A DNA stretch of 64,000 nucleotides from NCBI GenBank assembly GCA_005656395.1, contig SRSI01000073.1:248001-312000 (forward strand), in the 5' to 3' direction. A program made the position numbers and the translations under genes. The notes under the pieces were generated by a model, which saw only the letters and a list, made by a program, of their open reading frames with translations, ran no database searches and had not been told where the DNA came from. This document shows, in pieces, positions 48,501 to 62,000 of this stretch (the stretch's first letter is position 1; every line of letters begins with the position of its first letter). This DNA comes from Strongyloides papillosus. Lineage: Eukaryota; Nematoda; Chromadorea; Rhabditida; Strongyloididae.

Positions 48501-50136
48501 AACCCTTCTTTATTAGGATGTAAATAAAAAAGTAAACATTTGCAAGATATTTTATTAAATTGTTATTTACTAGCCGTATAATAATGATTTAAAGTAATTG
48601 CAAAAATAGATATAAAAAAATTTTTTTTAAATACTCTAAAGAATTGATTTTAAATTACATGTGTTTGAAAAAATGATAATATATATTGCATTAACAAATT
48701 TTTCTATAATATAATTATAACAAAAATTATGTCAATAGTAAGTTGTCAAATCAAAGTTATATTTTTATTTATTTTTTGCCTTACCTTTAAACTATCTTTA
48801 TTGCCTTTTAATCAAAAGAAAAGAGAGATTATAACAAATCATTTTTTAAATAAATCAAATTATGTATGATTTAATGTTTTGATAGAAGAATACTCAATAT
48901 TTTCTTTCGATAAATGTTTAATATTATTACAGTATTTAATGTCTCAAGAAGTTTACAAATATATAATTCATCAAAATATAATGTAATTATAAAAGATTTG
49001 TATGTTTATCTTGAAATATCATTTTGCTAAATTTTAACATTTAATTTATGTCATGCATATTTTTCGAAGTTTTTTTTATTATATATGTTTTCCTTATATT
49101 ATTTCACCAATCATTATATAAATAGAAGAAAAAATATATTTTTTAGATTTAAAGTAAATATAATACTATATCCATTTAAGTGATACGTATATTTAGTTTA
49201 ACTTAGAAAACAATTTTCATTGATAATGATATTTATTTTTTATAATAATTTATGAATACAAAAATAAAAAAATCATTTAACAGTTAAGGTTTGATATTCA
49301 TTTAACATTGTGTATCTTTTTGCGCGAAACTTATGACCAATCATTTATTATAGGAGCAATTTATTTGATGAACAGGAGGATAAGTAATAGACATATAACA
49401 GCACTATATTATTCTTCATTTCTCATATGCTTTCTTCAAATTGTTCTTTCTCTTACTCCAAATAACTTTACTGTCCTTTATGTAAAACACATACAATAAT
49501 ATTATTAATCATAATAATTTCAATATAAATTACTTAGTAGTTTGAACATAAAACTTTTCGGCTCACCATTTTCTATTCTAAAAATGACATACTCTATCTT
49601 TCTCCTTCATATAGGTATTTTCATCATTTTGATTTTTCTTATCTCTCTCTTTAAAAACATATATGTGACATTCTTTATTTAAATGTATTATAAAACAACT
49701 TGAAGTGTAAACTTTTTAAAGATACATACGGGTATAGTATGGTTAATATATTATAAGAAACAAATGTATTCTTTTGTTATTAAAAAGTGCATTGAATATA
49801 TAATATATCAATTTATAGTTGAAGATAAACGTTCTTTGTCTGCTCTTTTTACAAAAGTGATTTTAATACTTTTTTAAATTATTATTGAAATCATTATATT
49901 CTTATTTTATTTCTCTAGAAGAAAGAAATCAAAAGATAAAAAGAAATGTTGAGAAAACATTAATACTTTTTAATTAAATTTTATAATATAAATACGAGTT
50001 AAATAGATATTAAAATAACAAAAATGAGGCGTTGTGTATACTTTAGATATATGTTTATATAAATCTTCAGACAAAATTTTGTGTACATTTAGTTTAATAT
50101 CTCTTTCTATCAATTGAAACTTCCTTCATTTTCTAT
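45546..50136. other. Large gene-poor AT-rich region
   Basis: About 4.6 kb. No supported gene; the short frames (for example 47822-48067 minus and 48125-48349 plus) are low-complexity Ile/Phe/Lys/Tyr-rich and lack features. One possible mariner fragment is listed at 46812-46915. Confidence 0.4.
46812..46915 (-). mobile_element. Possible mariner fragment
   Basis: The minus strand reads SHTGQFKSWEIIYQTSSCSK followed by LLFRVQKII, with the spacing of the mariner C-terminal block (WEIIxHPPYSPD...HLFRSLQ). The catalytic region itself is not conserved. Weak evidence. Confidence 0.3.
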
Positions 50137-50146
50137 ATTTTTTTAG
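50137..50146 (+). promoter_or_regulatory. Probable trans-splice acceptor for the ENT gene
   Basis: A pyrimidine run ending in AG sits 6 nt before the first ATG of the nucleoside transporter gene with no upstream exon in sight. This is the usual position for spliced-leader addition in nematodes. Inferred from sequence only. Confidence 0.55.
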
Positions 50147-50152
50147 GTATTA

Positions 50153-51670
50153 ATGACTAACACTGAAACAGTACCGTTGTCTCCGGATTCTAAGGATAAC
50201 ACTTCTGATAAAGTTTCCCGTTTAGGTATGTTTTAACCAAATTACTATGTTAATTATGAATACAGAAGCTTCTAATGATCAAAGTACACCTTTCATTGAG
50301 GAAGGAGACAAAAATTATGGAATGAAAGAAGCTCCTCCTGATAGATGGAATGCAGTTTATTGGATAATGCTTCTACATGGGGTTGGCGTTCTTATGCCAT
50401 GGAATATGTTTATTACAATTGCTCCATCAGTAAGTGATAATATATATTTGCTTCTCAAATGAAGTTAATTAAATTTCTATTTTAGTACTTCGTTGATTAC
50501 AAATTAACTGAACATGATGGTGATAAAAATATCAAGACTATGTATGCATTAAGTTTTTTCTCATTTCTTGGATTATTTTCACAATTACCAAATCTTCTTC
50601 TTAATGCCATTAATATTGTTAATCAACCAAAAGGAGATCTTATTAATAGAATTACTTACTCCCTAGGAGTTGTTTGCTTTGTTGTTGTTTTTACAATAAT
50701 GATGATTTTTATTGACTCAACAACATGGGTGGGAACATTTTTCTGGATAACAATGATTTCTGTGGCAATCCTTAACGCAGCAAATGGAATTTATCAAAAT
50801 TCTGTTTATGGTTTAGTCGCTAAATTCCCACCAAGTTTCACGAATGCCATTATTCTTGGAAACAACATTGCTGGAACATTTGTATCATTTATTAATATAC
50901 TTACTATTGCCTTTTCCGATAATGTTGAGACTGCTGCTTTTTCATACTTTGCTATAGCGTTATTTACTTTAATTGGGTGCTTCATCTCAATATTCATGCT
51001 TAGAAGATTCGAATTTTATAGATATTATGCACAACTTACAAAACGTATCTTGGCATCTGAACCTATTGTTGATAGGAAAAATGAGAAAAAAATTGATTGG
51101 GCTCTATATAAGGAAGTTCTTGGTGATAGTTGGCCACAAATGGTTAATGTTTTTCTTGTTTTCTTTGTTACCTTGACCTGTTTCCCAGCTATTATGGCAG
51201 ATGTTAAGTTATTCCGTCCAGATGGAAAGTATGATTTTATTATTCCTGAAAAATATTTTACCCCAATAACAACATTCCTTCTTTTTAATCTCCTTGCTGC
51301 AATAGGATCATATTGTGCCAATTTTAAACAAATACCTGGGCCTGATAAATTATGGATACCAGTTTACCTTCGTATAGCACTTATTCCATTTTTCTTTTTC
51401 TGTAACTATAGACCAACATTAAGAACATGGCCAGTATTTATAACAAATGAATGGATTTACCTTATTGGTGGAGTTATTATGTCTTTTACATCAGGGTACC
51501 TTTCATCACTTGGTATGATGTATGCTCCAAGAACAGTACATATTTCAAAATCATCCATAGCTGGTATGATGTCAGCATTCTTTCTTATTTTAGGTATCAC
51601 TTCTGGAATTGTTTTTACTTTCTTAGTTATATATGTTGCCGATTACTTGGGACCTTTAGATCGTTCTTAG
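50153..51670 (+). CDS. Equilibrative nucleoside transporter (ENT/SLC29)
   Basis: Exons 50153-50225, 50266-50429 and 50486-51670 give 473 aa, a typical ENT length. The cytosolic N-terminus is Thr/Ser/Asp-rich. The first helix has WNAVYWIMLLHGVGVLMPWNMFI, containing the ENT signature GxGxLxPWNxF. About ten further helices follow; conserved segments are NGIYQNSVYGLVAKFPPSF (helix 4-5) and FTSGYLSSLGMMYAP. A large loop between helices 6 and 7 is Lys-rich (DRKNEKKIDWALYKEV). The protein moves nucleosides by facilitated diffusion across the plasma membrane. The family signature makes this a firm call; which nucleosides it prefers cannot be read from the sequence. It appears intact. Confidence 0.94.
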
Positions 51671-54469
51671 TTTAATATTAAGATAGTTACTGTTATGTTA
51701 TTTAATTAACTTATTAACTAAATAATTCTCCAATTTATGACTTAACTATATAATCGTTATCATTTTTCTTGATATCATTTTTTAATAACGAAAAAAAAAT
51801 TGTCTTTTTAACTAAACATATTATAATCATTAATTTTTAAATTTTCACAACCTTTTTAATAAAATTTATATGGTGTTTAAGCAGCTTGGTAATTAAAATA
51901 TAATCAATTAAATAAAAATTTTACACGCAATATAAAAAGGACAATTTAAAAACTCAAAATATAAATATATTCATAGAATTATGTATATAACATAATTATT
52001 GTGATAAACACTTCATGAATTAATATGTTTACATTAAAATCTTTTAAAAATTTATTGAATAATCACTAATTGTTAGTTAAATTCAGGAATCTTACGTTAT
52101 TTTTAAGATTTTTTAAACTTTATCAATAAAAAATATATTTTACTATCACATGAATGAAATTAAAAAAAATATTTTAGTTTTTAAGATCAAGATTAAAAAT
52201 GAAAATTAATAATTTTTTCTACTAGGTTTCTTTCATGCGAAATTCTTAAAAAAGGATTTTTTTTACTAAAATTTTATTATCGCAAAAGTAAAACTTTTGC
52301 TAATTAAAAACACTGTACTTTGATTATTTTTTTCTTATTAATGCCATTTTATGTGAAATAAAATGATAAATGAGTTACTTCTTATACGAAAATATTTATT
52401 TAAAATTATACTATTTAAATTAATTGGTGTGGAAAGAAGATCGGACAAATTTCTTTGTCTTATTAGGTCTTTTAAAAACTTTATTGACATTTTAATAAAT
52501 TCATTGTTATTGTTTTTAAAATACTTTAAGGGAAATCATATGCTTATTAAAAAATTTCACCTTTATCAACTAAGAATATTAAGTCCCTTTATTTTTTTAA
52601 ATAAGTATATAATTCTAATATTTCTAAGCGTAAAAAACAAAACACAGAAAATTATTTTTATAAAAAGAATTGTACACATGTTCAATAATTTTTTCTAAAT
52701 AATTGTTTTCTTTACTATAATTTATAGATATATCAAAAATAATTTTTTTCCGTTTTTTTATTTTTTTTAACTTAAGTTAAACTTTTATTACTGCTTATAC
52801 ATGTGAGAAACTTTTCAATATGATTTTGAGAAAGCAAAAAAGTTTAGAAAAATTATAATTTCACTTCATAGATGTGGTAATATTATAATATTATTTCTTT
52901 AAAATATTTTATGATTGATAAACAAAAATTTAATGTGTACTTTTAAAAAAGTAATTAAGGTGGTATTTATATTATAAAAAACATAACTACGTATAATTTA
53001 ATCAATATAGATATTTATAGTATCTGCTTAATATTTTTTTCAAAATTGTATTTTTTAATTATCATACTTTATTCATAAAATTTTATATTTCATTGTTATC
53101 AAAATATGATTTTTTTAAAGTTGTATATCTACGATAAATATTGAAAAAAAAGCTTTAATATGGCTGTTAATTTATGCATATGTACTGATAAAAATGTATG
53201 ACAAGTAATAATGATTTTATAATTTACATTCTATTTTAAAAAATGTTACAGTATGCAATGTAGGATAGCTAATAGTTAAAATCATTTATCTTTTTTACAA
53301 ATAGTAAGGAAATTTTTCGGAAATTAATTAATACTTGTATATTGATACAAAAAGTTTTTAAGTTTCCATGTTCAGTCTATAATTAACTACCAAATTATTT
53401 ATATTATAGGATATCAGTTCTTTCAGGTCACATATATATATTCGTGGTTCATAATTTATGAAAGTAAATTTTTAATAATCCCATATTTTTTTATACTTTT
53501 AAAAAACAACTTTATAATTTGTAAATAATAATTTTAATTAATTCCCATAAATTTAAAGTATTATTTAAGCAAAATTTTTTATATTTAATGTAGGTTCTAA
53601 ACTTTTTTACCAGTAAAATGAGTATATGTATATTGTGGATCTTTTTCGCAATTCACAAGATTCAATCTATTGATATTTTGTTTCCTAGTAAAGTTAATTT
53701 GACATTATTTTTTTGACCACCTGTATTGTAAAAGCTTTTAATGTTCTGGACTACGAAGTCAAAGTAATCTCAAATGTTCTTAGAATAAATATGCATAGGA
53801 ATTTTAATTCTTGAATATAGTCACAAAATATCTATGTTGAAACGAAGTTGTTAATGATTTTAACACTCTTTTATTTATAGTATATTAATTATTTATAGAA
53901 TTTTAAGGTATCTAACTGTTGAATAACATTTGTCATCATATATAAATTTAAATATTTCGTGCTCTAATATAAAAACACCAGGCTTTTATACCATTAGGAA
54001 TTGACTCATACTTTGATTTTCATAAGTCTATTGTTTATAATCATGTATTATTATTGGATTATAAACATGTTTGAATATGTTCTCTTTTAAAGATTCAACT
54101 TAATCATCTTATAGATGTTTCCAGTAGGAAATATGAAATATTTCCTGAATTATAAATTTAATGAATAAATATATGTATATATTTAAAACATAATAATTGC
54201 AAATCCAATATTTTATTGTTTTTTAGTATCTTTTCTCATTAAAATATAGGATTAAAAGTTTAAAGCACATTTGAAAATCTGTTAATGTAATTTAATACAA
54301 CTACACTTATTATTTAAATCTTCTACATTAAAAGTAATAAAAAATTTTTATGGTGAGAGTTTTCAAATTATCTGTTTTTTTTAGTATAATTATACTTTGA
54401 AAAGTAATTAAAGGATTTTCTTTGAAGTAATTATCAAAGTTTTTAAAAGTGACACTTTATTTATTGTAA
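51671..54469. other. Large AT-rich intergenic region
   Basis: About 2.8 kb. A 111-codon plus frame at 52363-52698 is Phe/Ile/Lys/Leu-rich without recognisable features and is not called as a gene. Near 53710-53730 the minus strand reads TACAGGTGGTCAAAAAAATA, resembling a Tc1-type end, but no partner was found. Confidence 0.4.
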
Positions 54470-55459
54470 ATGGCTTTTTCAAATACTACATCTATTATTG
54501 AAATAATATGGATGGTGATACAAATTTTAACATACATTTTTTATCTACTAATTATTATTTATATTTGTAAAAAGAAGGACTCTCGAAATTTAACACATAC
54601 CTTCGATGTATCTTTAAGAACCCATTGGACAGCTAATTTTTTAGTTAATTTTTTCCAATTTGTTACAATTATCTTTTATCAAAAAATTCCATATTGGAGT
54701 GGTAGAAATTACTATTTTGTTGATAATCGGATAATTTATAAATTATATCCTATAATGTTTTACGGGCCTATAACATCGTGTGTGATTGGAAATATTATAA
54801 TAATTTTTAATAGATTTTTTGGCATTATGTATCCATTAATTTATAAGAACAAATGGAATTTGAAAGTATGTTATATATTTATTATTATACAAATTTTCCT
54901 ACCACTAATTTTATATTCTTATACATTTAACTCAGTTGTTGAATTAATAATTGACTATGAATTTGATAGAAGCTATTTTGATATTGAAAGTCCTTTTTCA
55001 AGAATTGCTACTAATATTACATTAGGCATCATTGTAATATTGTCAGCAATCATTTCACTTGTTCTTAATTTAATAATATGGATAAAGTACAAAAAATTCT
55101 TCGAAGTTAAAGTGAAAGATCAGGATGTTGTTCAGAAATTTTCATATTTCATTTATACACTTATACTAAGTATAAGCTTATTTATATTTACTATCCAACA
55201 ATGTATTAGATTTGAAAGTATTTTTTATAATGATCAAGAACAAAGAAATAGCCTTAGTTTATGGATTTATTGGGTTTTACCTTTTATTACAACATTTCAA
55301 CCTTATTACCTAGTCTTATGTTCAAAGTCTATAAGAAGTGATATACTTCATACACATGGAATTTCATATGTCAAGGAAAATTATTGTCAAAGGTCAATTT
55401 TTACCAGAAATGGAACGACGAATAGAACAATACCTAATAAGACATGGATTTCAAAATAA
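54470..55459 (+). CDS. Seven-transmembrane chemoreceptor (Srg/Srv-like), intronless
   Basis: A single open frame of 329 aa with seven hydrophobic segments (about residues 8-32, 52-75, 100-122, 136-160, 185-210, 225-248 and 262-285). After helix 3 comes IIIFNRFFGIMYPLIYKNKW, matching the LNRxTAIxxPxxYxxxW pattern of the Srg/Srv serpentine classes. The cytoplasmic tail is basic with Ser/Thr. It is probably expressed in chemosensory neurons. Unlike the two chemoreceptor genes at 8.7-11.3 kb, it has no intron, which may reflect intron loss or a retrocopy. Nothing indicates damage. Class assignment is tentative; GPCR identity is firm. Confidence 0.82.
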   Translation: MAFSNTTSIIEIIWMVIQILTYIFYLLIIIYICKKKDSRNLTHTFDVSLRTHWTANFLVNFFQFVTIIFYQKIPYWSGRNYYFVDNRIIYKLYPIMFYGPITSCVIGNIIIIFNRFFGIMYPLIYKNKWNLKVCYIFIIIQIFLPLILYSYTFNSVVELIIDYEFDRSYFDIESPFSRIATNITLGIIVILSAIISLVLNLIIWIKYKKFFEVKVKDQDVVQKFSYFIYTLILSISLFIFTIQQCIRFESIFYNDQEQRNSLSLWIYWVLPFITTFQPYYLVLCSKSIRSDILHTHGISYVKENYCQRSIFTRNGTTNRTIPNKTWISK

Positions 55460-56029
55460 AGTCATTAATAAAATGAGTAAATTAAAAAATAAGACAATAA
55501 AAATACTATCGATGTAAATTAATTTGTCTAGAAAGTGTAATAAAAATTACTATTATATTTAAACAATTTTTCCTTATTTACAACATTAATATATCAATCT
55601 ACAAGTCATGTACATTATAATTTATTTAAAAAATATACAAAAACAACATAAAACATTTTTTAATAGCTAATTTTGATATGTTTATTATTTAATACTTTTT
55701 TATTTTTTTCATTTAAATCACACTTTTTGAGTCAATCAGACATTCGATGTACAACTAAAAATTTTACCCCCCATTTTTATTTCATTAATAAAAAGAGCAA
55801 CTAAAAAAATGTACATTGGCAAATTTTTACGTCCTGAAACTTCGAGATACAGGAGCTGTAGTGAGTCAAAGTTTGAAAAATCGATTTTTACAAGTTTCCA
55901 GTAGATAAATTTTTTTAAAAACAAATTTTGTTTCTAGGGGTAATTTTTTATAAAAAAACGAATGAGCATACTCTTGACTTCCTAAATTGACGTTTTCATT
56001 GTTTTTTAGAATTTTTTTTTAGTTTTTTC
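55460..56029. other. Intergenic region bordering the satellite
   Basis: No gene. Just before the array, AACGAATGAGCATA at about 55959 resembles the reverse complement of the satellite's TATGCTCATTCG block, so degenerate satellite sequence may extend into this region. Confidence 0.35.
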
Positions 56030-59000
56030 AATTTTTGAGTACAAAAATCGAAAAAGCGCATGTTCCCACTATGCTCATTCGATTTCTCATGTAATTTTAC
56101 ATCTAGATTCATGAAATAAAGTGAAATAAAAAGGGTAGATCATTGTGCTCTTGAATGAAGAAGAATCTCGATATTTTCTAGGGAAATAAGATAAATAAAA
56201 TATCCCAATGTTTGAGTACAAAAATCGAAAAAGCGCATGTTCCCACTATGCTCATTCGATTTCTCATGTAATTTTACATCTAGATTCATGAAATAAAGTG
56301 AAATGAAAAGGGTAGATCGTTGTCGTTTTGAACGAAAAAGAATCTTGATATTTTCTAGGGAAATAAGATAAATAAAATATCTCAATGTTTGAGTACAAAA
56401 ATCGAAAAAGCGCATGTTCCCACTATGCTCATTCGATTTCTCATGTAATTTTACATCTAGATTCACGAAATAAAGTGAAATGAAAAGGGTAGATCGTTGT
56501 CGTTTTGAACGAAAAAGAATCTTGATATTTTCTAGGGAAATAAGATAAATAAATTATCCCAATGTTTGAGTACAAAAATCGAAAAAGCGCATGTTCCCAC
56601 TATGCTCATTCGATTTCTCATGTAATTTTACATCTAGATTCACGAAATAAAGTGAAATGAAAAGGGTAGATCGTTGTCGTTTTGAACGAAAAAGAATCTT
56701 GATATTTTCTAGGGAAATAAGATAAATAAAATATCTCAATGTTTGAGTACAAAAATCGAAAAAGCGCATGTTCCCACTATGCTCATTCGATTCCTCATGT
56801 AATTTTACATCTAGATTCACGAAATAAAGTGAAATAAAAAGGGTAGATCATTGTGCTCTTGAATGAAGAAGAATCTCGGTATTTTCCAAGGTAACAAATT
56901 TTTTCAATGTTTGAATACAAAAATCGAAAAAGCGCATGTTCTCACTATGCTCATTCAATTCCTCATGTAATTTTACATCTAGATTTATGAAATAAAGTGA
57001 AATAAAAAGGGTAGATCGTTGTCGTTTTGAACAAAAAAGAATCTCGGTATTTTCCAAGGTAACTAATTTTTTCAATGTTTGAATACAAAAATGAAAAAAG
57101 CGCATGTTCCCACTATGCTCATTCGATTTCTCATGTAATTTTACATCTAGATTCATGAAATAAAGTGAAATAAAAAGGGTAGATCGTTGTCGTTTTGAAC
57201 GAAAAAGAATCTCGGTATTTTCCAAGGTAACAAATTTTTTCAATGTTTGAATACAAAAATGAAAAAAGCGCATGTTCCCACTATGCTCATTCGATTTCTC
57301 ATGTAATTTTACATCTAGATTCACGAAAAAAAGTGAAATAAAAAGGGTAGATCGTTGTCGTTTTGAACGAAAAAGAATCTCGGTATTTTCCAAGGTAACA
57401 AATTTTTTCAATGTTTGAATACAAAAATCGAAAAAGCGCATGTTCTCACTATGCTCATTCAATTCCTCATGTAATTTTAAATCTAGATTCATGAAATAAA
57501 GTGAAATAAAAAGGGTAGATCGTTGTCGTTTTGAACAAAAAAGAATCTCGGTATTTTCCAAGGTAACAAAATTTTTTCAATGTTTGAATACAAAAATCAA
57601 AAAAGCGCATGTTCCCACTATGCTTATTCAATTTCTCATGTAATTTTACATCTAGATTCATGAAATAAAGTGAAATAAAAAGGGTAGATCGTTGTCGTTT
57701 TGAACAAAAAAGAATCTCGGTATTTTCCAAGGTAACTAATTTTTTCAATGTTTGAATACAAAAATGAAAAAAGCGCATGTTCCCACTATGCTCATTCGAT
57801 TTCTCATGTAATTTTACATCTAGATTCATGAAATAAAGTGAAATAAAAAGGGTAGATCGTTGTCATTTTGAACAAAAAAGAATCTCGGTATTTTCTAGGG
57901 AAATAAGATAAATAAAATATCTCAATGTTTGAGTACAAAAATCGAAAAAGCGCATGTTTCCACTATGCTCATTCGATTCCTCATGTAATTTTACATCTAG
58001 ATTCACGAAAAAAAGTGAAATAAAAAGGGTAGATCATTGTGCTCTTGAATGAAGAAGAATCTCGATATTTTCTAGGGAAATAAGATAAATAAAATATCCC
58101 AATGTTTGAGTACAAAAATCGAAAAAGCGCATGTTCCCACTATGCTCATTCGATTTCTCATGTAATTTTACATCTAGATTCACGAAATAAAGTGAAATGA
58201 AAAGGGTAGATCGTTGTCGTTTTGAACGAAAAAGAATCTTGATATTTTCTAGGGAAATAAGATAAATAAAATATCTCAATGTTTGAGTACAAAAATCGAA
58301 AAAGCGCATGTTCCCACTATGCTCATTCGATTTCTCATGTAATTTTACATCTAGATTCACGAAATAAAGTGAAATGAAAAGGGTAGATCGTTGTCGTTTT
58401 GAACGAAAAAGAATCTTGATATTTTCTAGGGAAATAAGATAAATAAAATATCTCAATGTTTGAGTACAAAAATCGAAAAAGCGCATGTTCCCACTATGCT
58501 CATTCGATTTCTCATGTAATTTTACATCTAGATTCACGAAATAAAGTGAAATGAAAAGGGTAGATCGTTGTCGTTTTGAACGAAAAAGAATCTTGATATT
58601 TTCTAGGGAAATAAGATAAATAAAATATCCCAATGTTTGAGTACAAAAATCGAAAAAGCGCATGTTCCCACTATGCTCATTCGATTTCTCATGTAATTTT
58701 ACATCTAGATTCACGAAATAAAGTGAAATGAAAAGGGTAGATCGTTGTCGTTTTGAACGAAAAAGAATCTTGATATTTTCTAGGGAAATAAGATAAATAA
58801 AATATCTCAATGTTTGAGTACAAAAATCGAAAAAGCGCATGTTCCCACTATGCTCATTCGATTCCTCATGTAATTTTACATCTAGATTCACGAAATAAAG
58901 TGAAATGAAAAGGGTAGATCGTTGTCGTTTTGAACGAAAAAGAATCTTGATATTTTCTAGGGAAATAAGATAAATAAAATATCTCAATGTTTGAGTACAA

Positions 59001-62000
59001 AAATCGAAAAAGCGCATGTTCTCACTATGCTCATTCGATTTCTCATGTAATTTTACATCTAGATTCACGAAATAAAGTGAAATGAAAAGGGTAGATCGTT
59101 GTCGTTTTGAACGAAAAAGAATCTTGATATTTTCTAGGGAAATAAGATAAATAAAATATCTCAATGTTTGAGTACAAAAATCGAAAAAGCGCATGTTCTC
59201 ACTATGCTCATTCGATTTCTCATGTAATTTTACATCTAGATTCATGAAATAAAGTGAAATAAAAAGGGTAGATCGTTGTCGTTTTGAACAAAAAAGAATC
59301 TCGATATTTTCTAGGGAAATAAGATAAATAAAATATCCCAATGTTTGAGTACAAAAATCGAAAAAGCGCATGTTCCCACTATGCTCATTCGATTTCTCAT
59401 GTAATTTTACATCTAGATTCACGAAATAAAGTGAAATGAAAAGGGTAGATCGTTGTCGTTTTGAACGAAAAAGAATCTTGATATTTTCTAGGGAAATAAG
59501 ATAAATAAAATATCCCAATGTTTGAGTACAAAAATCGAAAAAGCGCATGTTCCCACTATGCTCATTCGATTTCTCATGTAATTTTACATCTAGATTCACG
59601 AAATAAAGTGAAATGAAAAGGGTAGATCGTTGTCGTTTTGAACGAAAAAGAATCTTGATATTTTCTAGGGAAATAAGATAAATAAAATATCTCAATGTTT
59701 GAGTACAAAAATCGAAAAAGCGCATGTTCTCACTATGCTCATTCGATTTCTCATGTAATTTTACATCTAGATTCACGAAATAAAGTGAAATGAAAAGGGT
59801 AGATCGTTGTCGTTTTGAACGAAAAAGAATCTTGATATTTTCTAGGGAAATAAGATAAATAAAATATCTCAATGTTTGAGTACAAAAATCGAAAAAGCGC
59901 ATGTTCTCACTAAGCTCATTCGATTTCTCATGTAATTTTACATCTAGATTCACGAAATAAAGTGAAATGAAAAGGGTAGATCGTTGTCGTTTTGAACGAA
60001 AAAGAATCTTGATATTTTCTAGGGAAATAAGATAAATAAAATATCTCAATGTTTGAGTACAAAAATCGAAAAAGCGCATGTTCTCACTATGCTCATTCGA
60101 TTTCTCATGTAATTTTACATCTAGATTCACGAAATAAAGTGAAATGAAAAGGGTAGATCGTTGTCGTTTTGAACGAAAAAGAATCTTGATATTTTCTAGG
60201 GAAATAAGATAAATAAAATATCTCAATGTTTGAGTACAAAAATCGAAAAAGCGCATGTTCCCACTATGCTCATTCGATTTCTCATGTAATTTTACATCTA
60301 GATTCACGAAATAAAGTGAAATGAAAAGGGTAGATCGTTGTCGTTTTGAACGAAAAAGAATCTTGATATTTTCTAGGGAAATAAGATAAATAAAATATCT
60401 CAATGTTTGAGTACAAAAATCGAAAAAGCGCATGTTCCCACTATGCTCATTCGATTTCTCATGTAATTTTACATCTAGATTCACGAAATAAAGTGAAATG
60501 AAAAGGGTAGATCGTTGTCGTTTTGAACGAAAAAGAATCTTGATATTTTCTAGGGAAATAAGATAAATAAAATATCTCAATGTTTGAGTACAAAAATCAA
60601 AAAAGCGCATGTTCCCACTATGCTCATTTGATTCCTCATGTAATTTTACATCTAGATTCACGAAATAAAGTGAAATGAAAAGGGTAGATCGTTGTCGTTT
60701 TGAACGAAAAAGAATCTTGATATTTTCTAGGGAAATAAGATAAATAAAATATCTCAATGTTTGAGTACAAAAATCGAAAAAGCGCATGTTCCCACTATGC
60801 TCATTCGATTTCTCATGTAATTTTACATCTAGATTCACGAAATAAAGTGAAATGAAAAGGGTAGATCGTTGTCGTTTTGAACGAAAAAGAATCTTGATAT
60901 TTTCTAGGGAAATAAGATAAATAAAATATCTCAATGTTTGAGTACAAAAATCGAAAAAGCGCATGTTCTCACTATGCTCATTCGATTTCTCATGTAATTT
61001 TACATCTAGATTCATGAAATAAAGTGAAATAAAAAGGGTAGATCGTTGTCGTTTTGAACGAAAAAGAATCTCGGTATTTTCCAAGGTAACAAATTTTTTC
61101 AATGTTTGAATACAAAAATCAAAAAAGCGCATGTTCTCACTATGCTCATTCGATTCCTCATGTAATTTTACATCTAGATTCATGAAATAAAGTGAAATAA
61201 AAAGGGTAGATCGTTGTCGTTTTGAACGAAAAAGAATCTCGGTATTTTCCAAGGTAACAAATTTTTTCAATGTTTGAATACAAAAATCAAAAAAGCGCAT
61301 GTTCTCACTATGCTCATTCAATTCCTCATGTAATTTTACATCTAGATTCATGAAATAAAGTGAAATAAAAAGGGTAGATCGTTGTCGTTTTGAACGAAAA
61401 AGAATCTCGGTATTTTCCAAGGTAACAAATTTTTTCAATGTTTGAATACAAAAATCAAAAAAGCGCATGTTCTCACTATGCTCATTCGATTCCTCATGTA
61501 ATTTTACATCTAGATTCATGAAATAAAGTGAAATAAAAAGGGTAGATCGTTGTCGTTTTGAACGAAAAAGAATCTCGGTATTTTCCAAGGTAACAAATTT
61601 TTTCAATGTTTGAATACAAAAATCAAAAAAGCGCATGTTCTCACTATGCTCATTCGATTCCTCATGTAATTTTACATCTAGATTCATGAAATAAAGTGAA
61701 ATAAAAAGGGTAGATCGTTGTCGTTTTGAACGAAAAAGAATCTCGGTATTTTCCAAGGTAACAAATTTTTTCAATGTTTGAATACAAAAATCAAAAAAGC
61801 GCATATTCCCACTATGCTCATTCAATTTCTCATGTAATTTTACATCTAGATTCATGAAATAAAGTGAAATAAAAAGGGTAGATCGTTGTCGTTTTGAACG
61901 AAAAAGAATCTTGATATTTTCTAGGGAAATAAGATAAATAAAATATCTCAATGTTTGAGTACAAAAATCGAAAAAGCGCATGTTCCCACTATGCTCATTC

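Noticed and set aside
49308..49499. 63-codon plus-strand frame
   Set aside because: No recognisable protein feature or gene context; probably chance.
52363..52698. 111-codon plus-strand frame in the intergenic region
   Set aside because: Ile/Phe/Lys/Leu-rich, no motif, and no splice or leader context; such frames are expected by chance in AT-rich DNA of this length.
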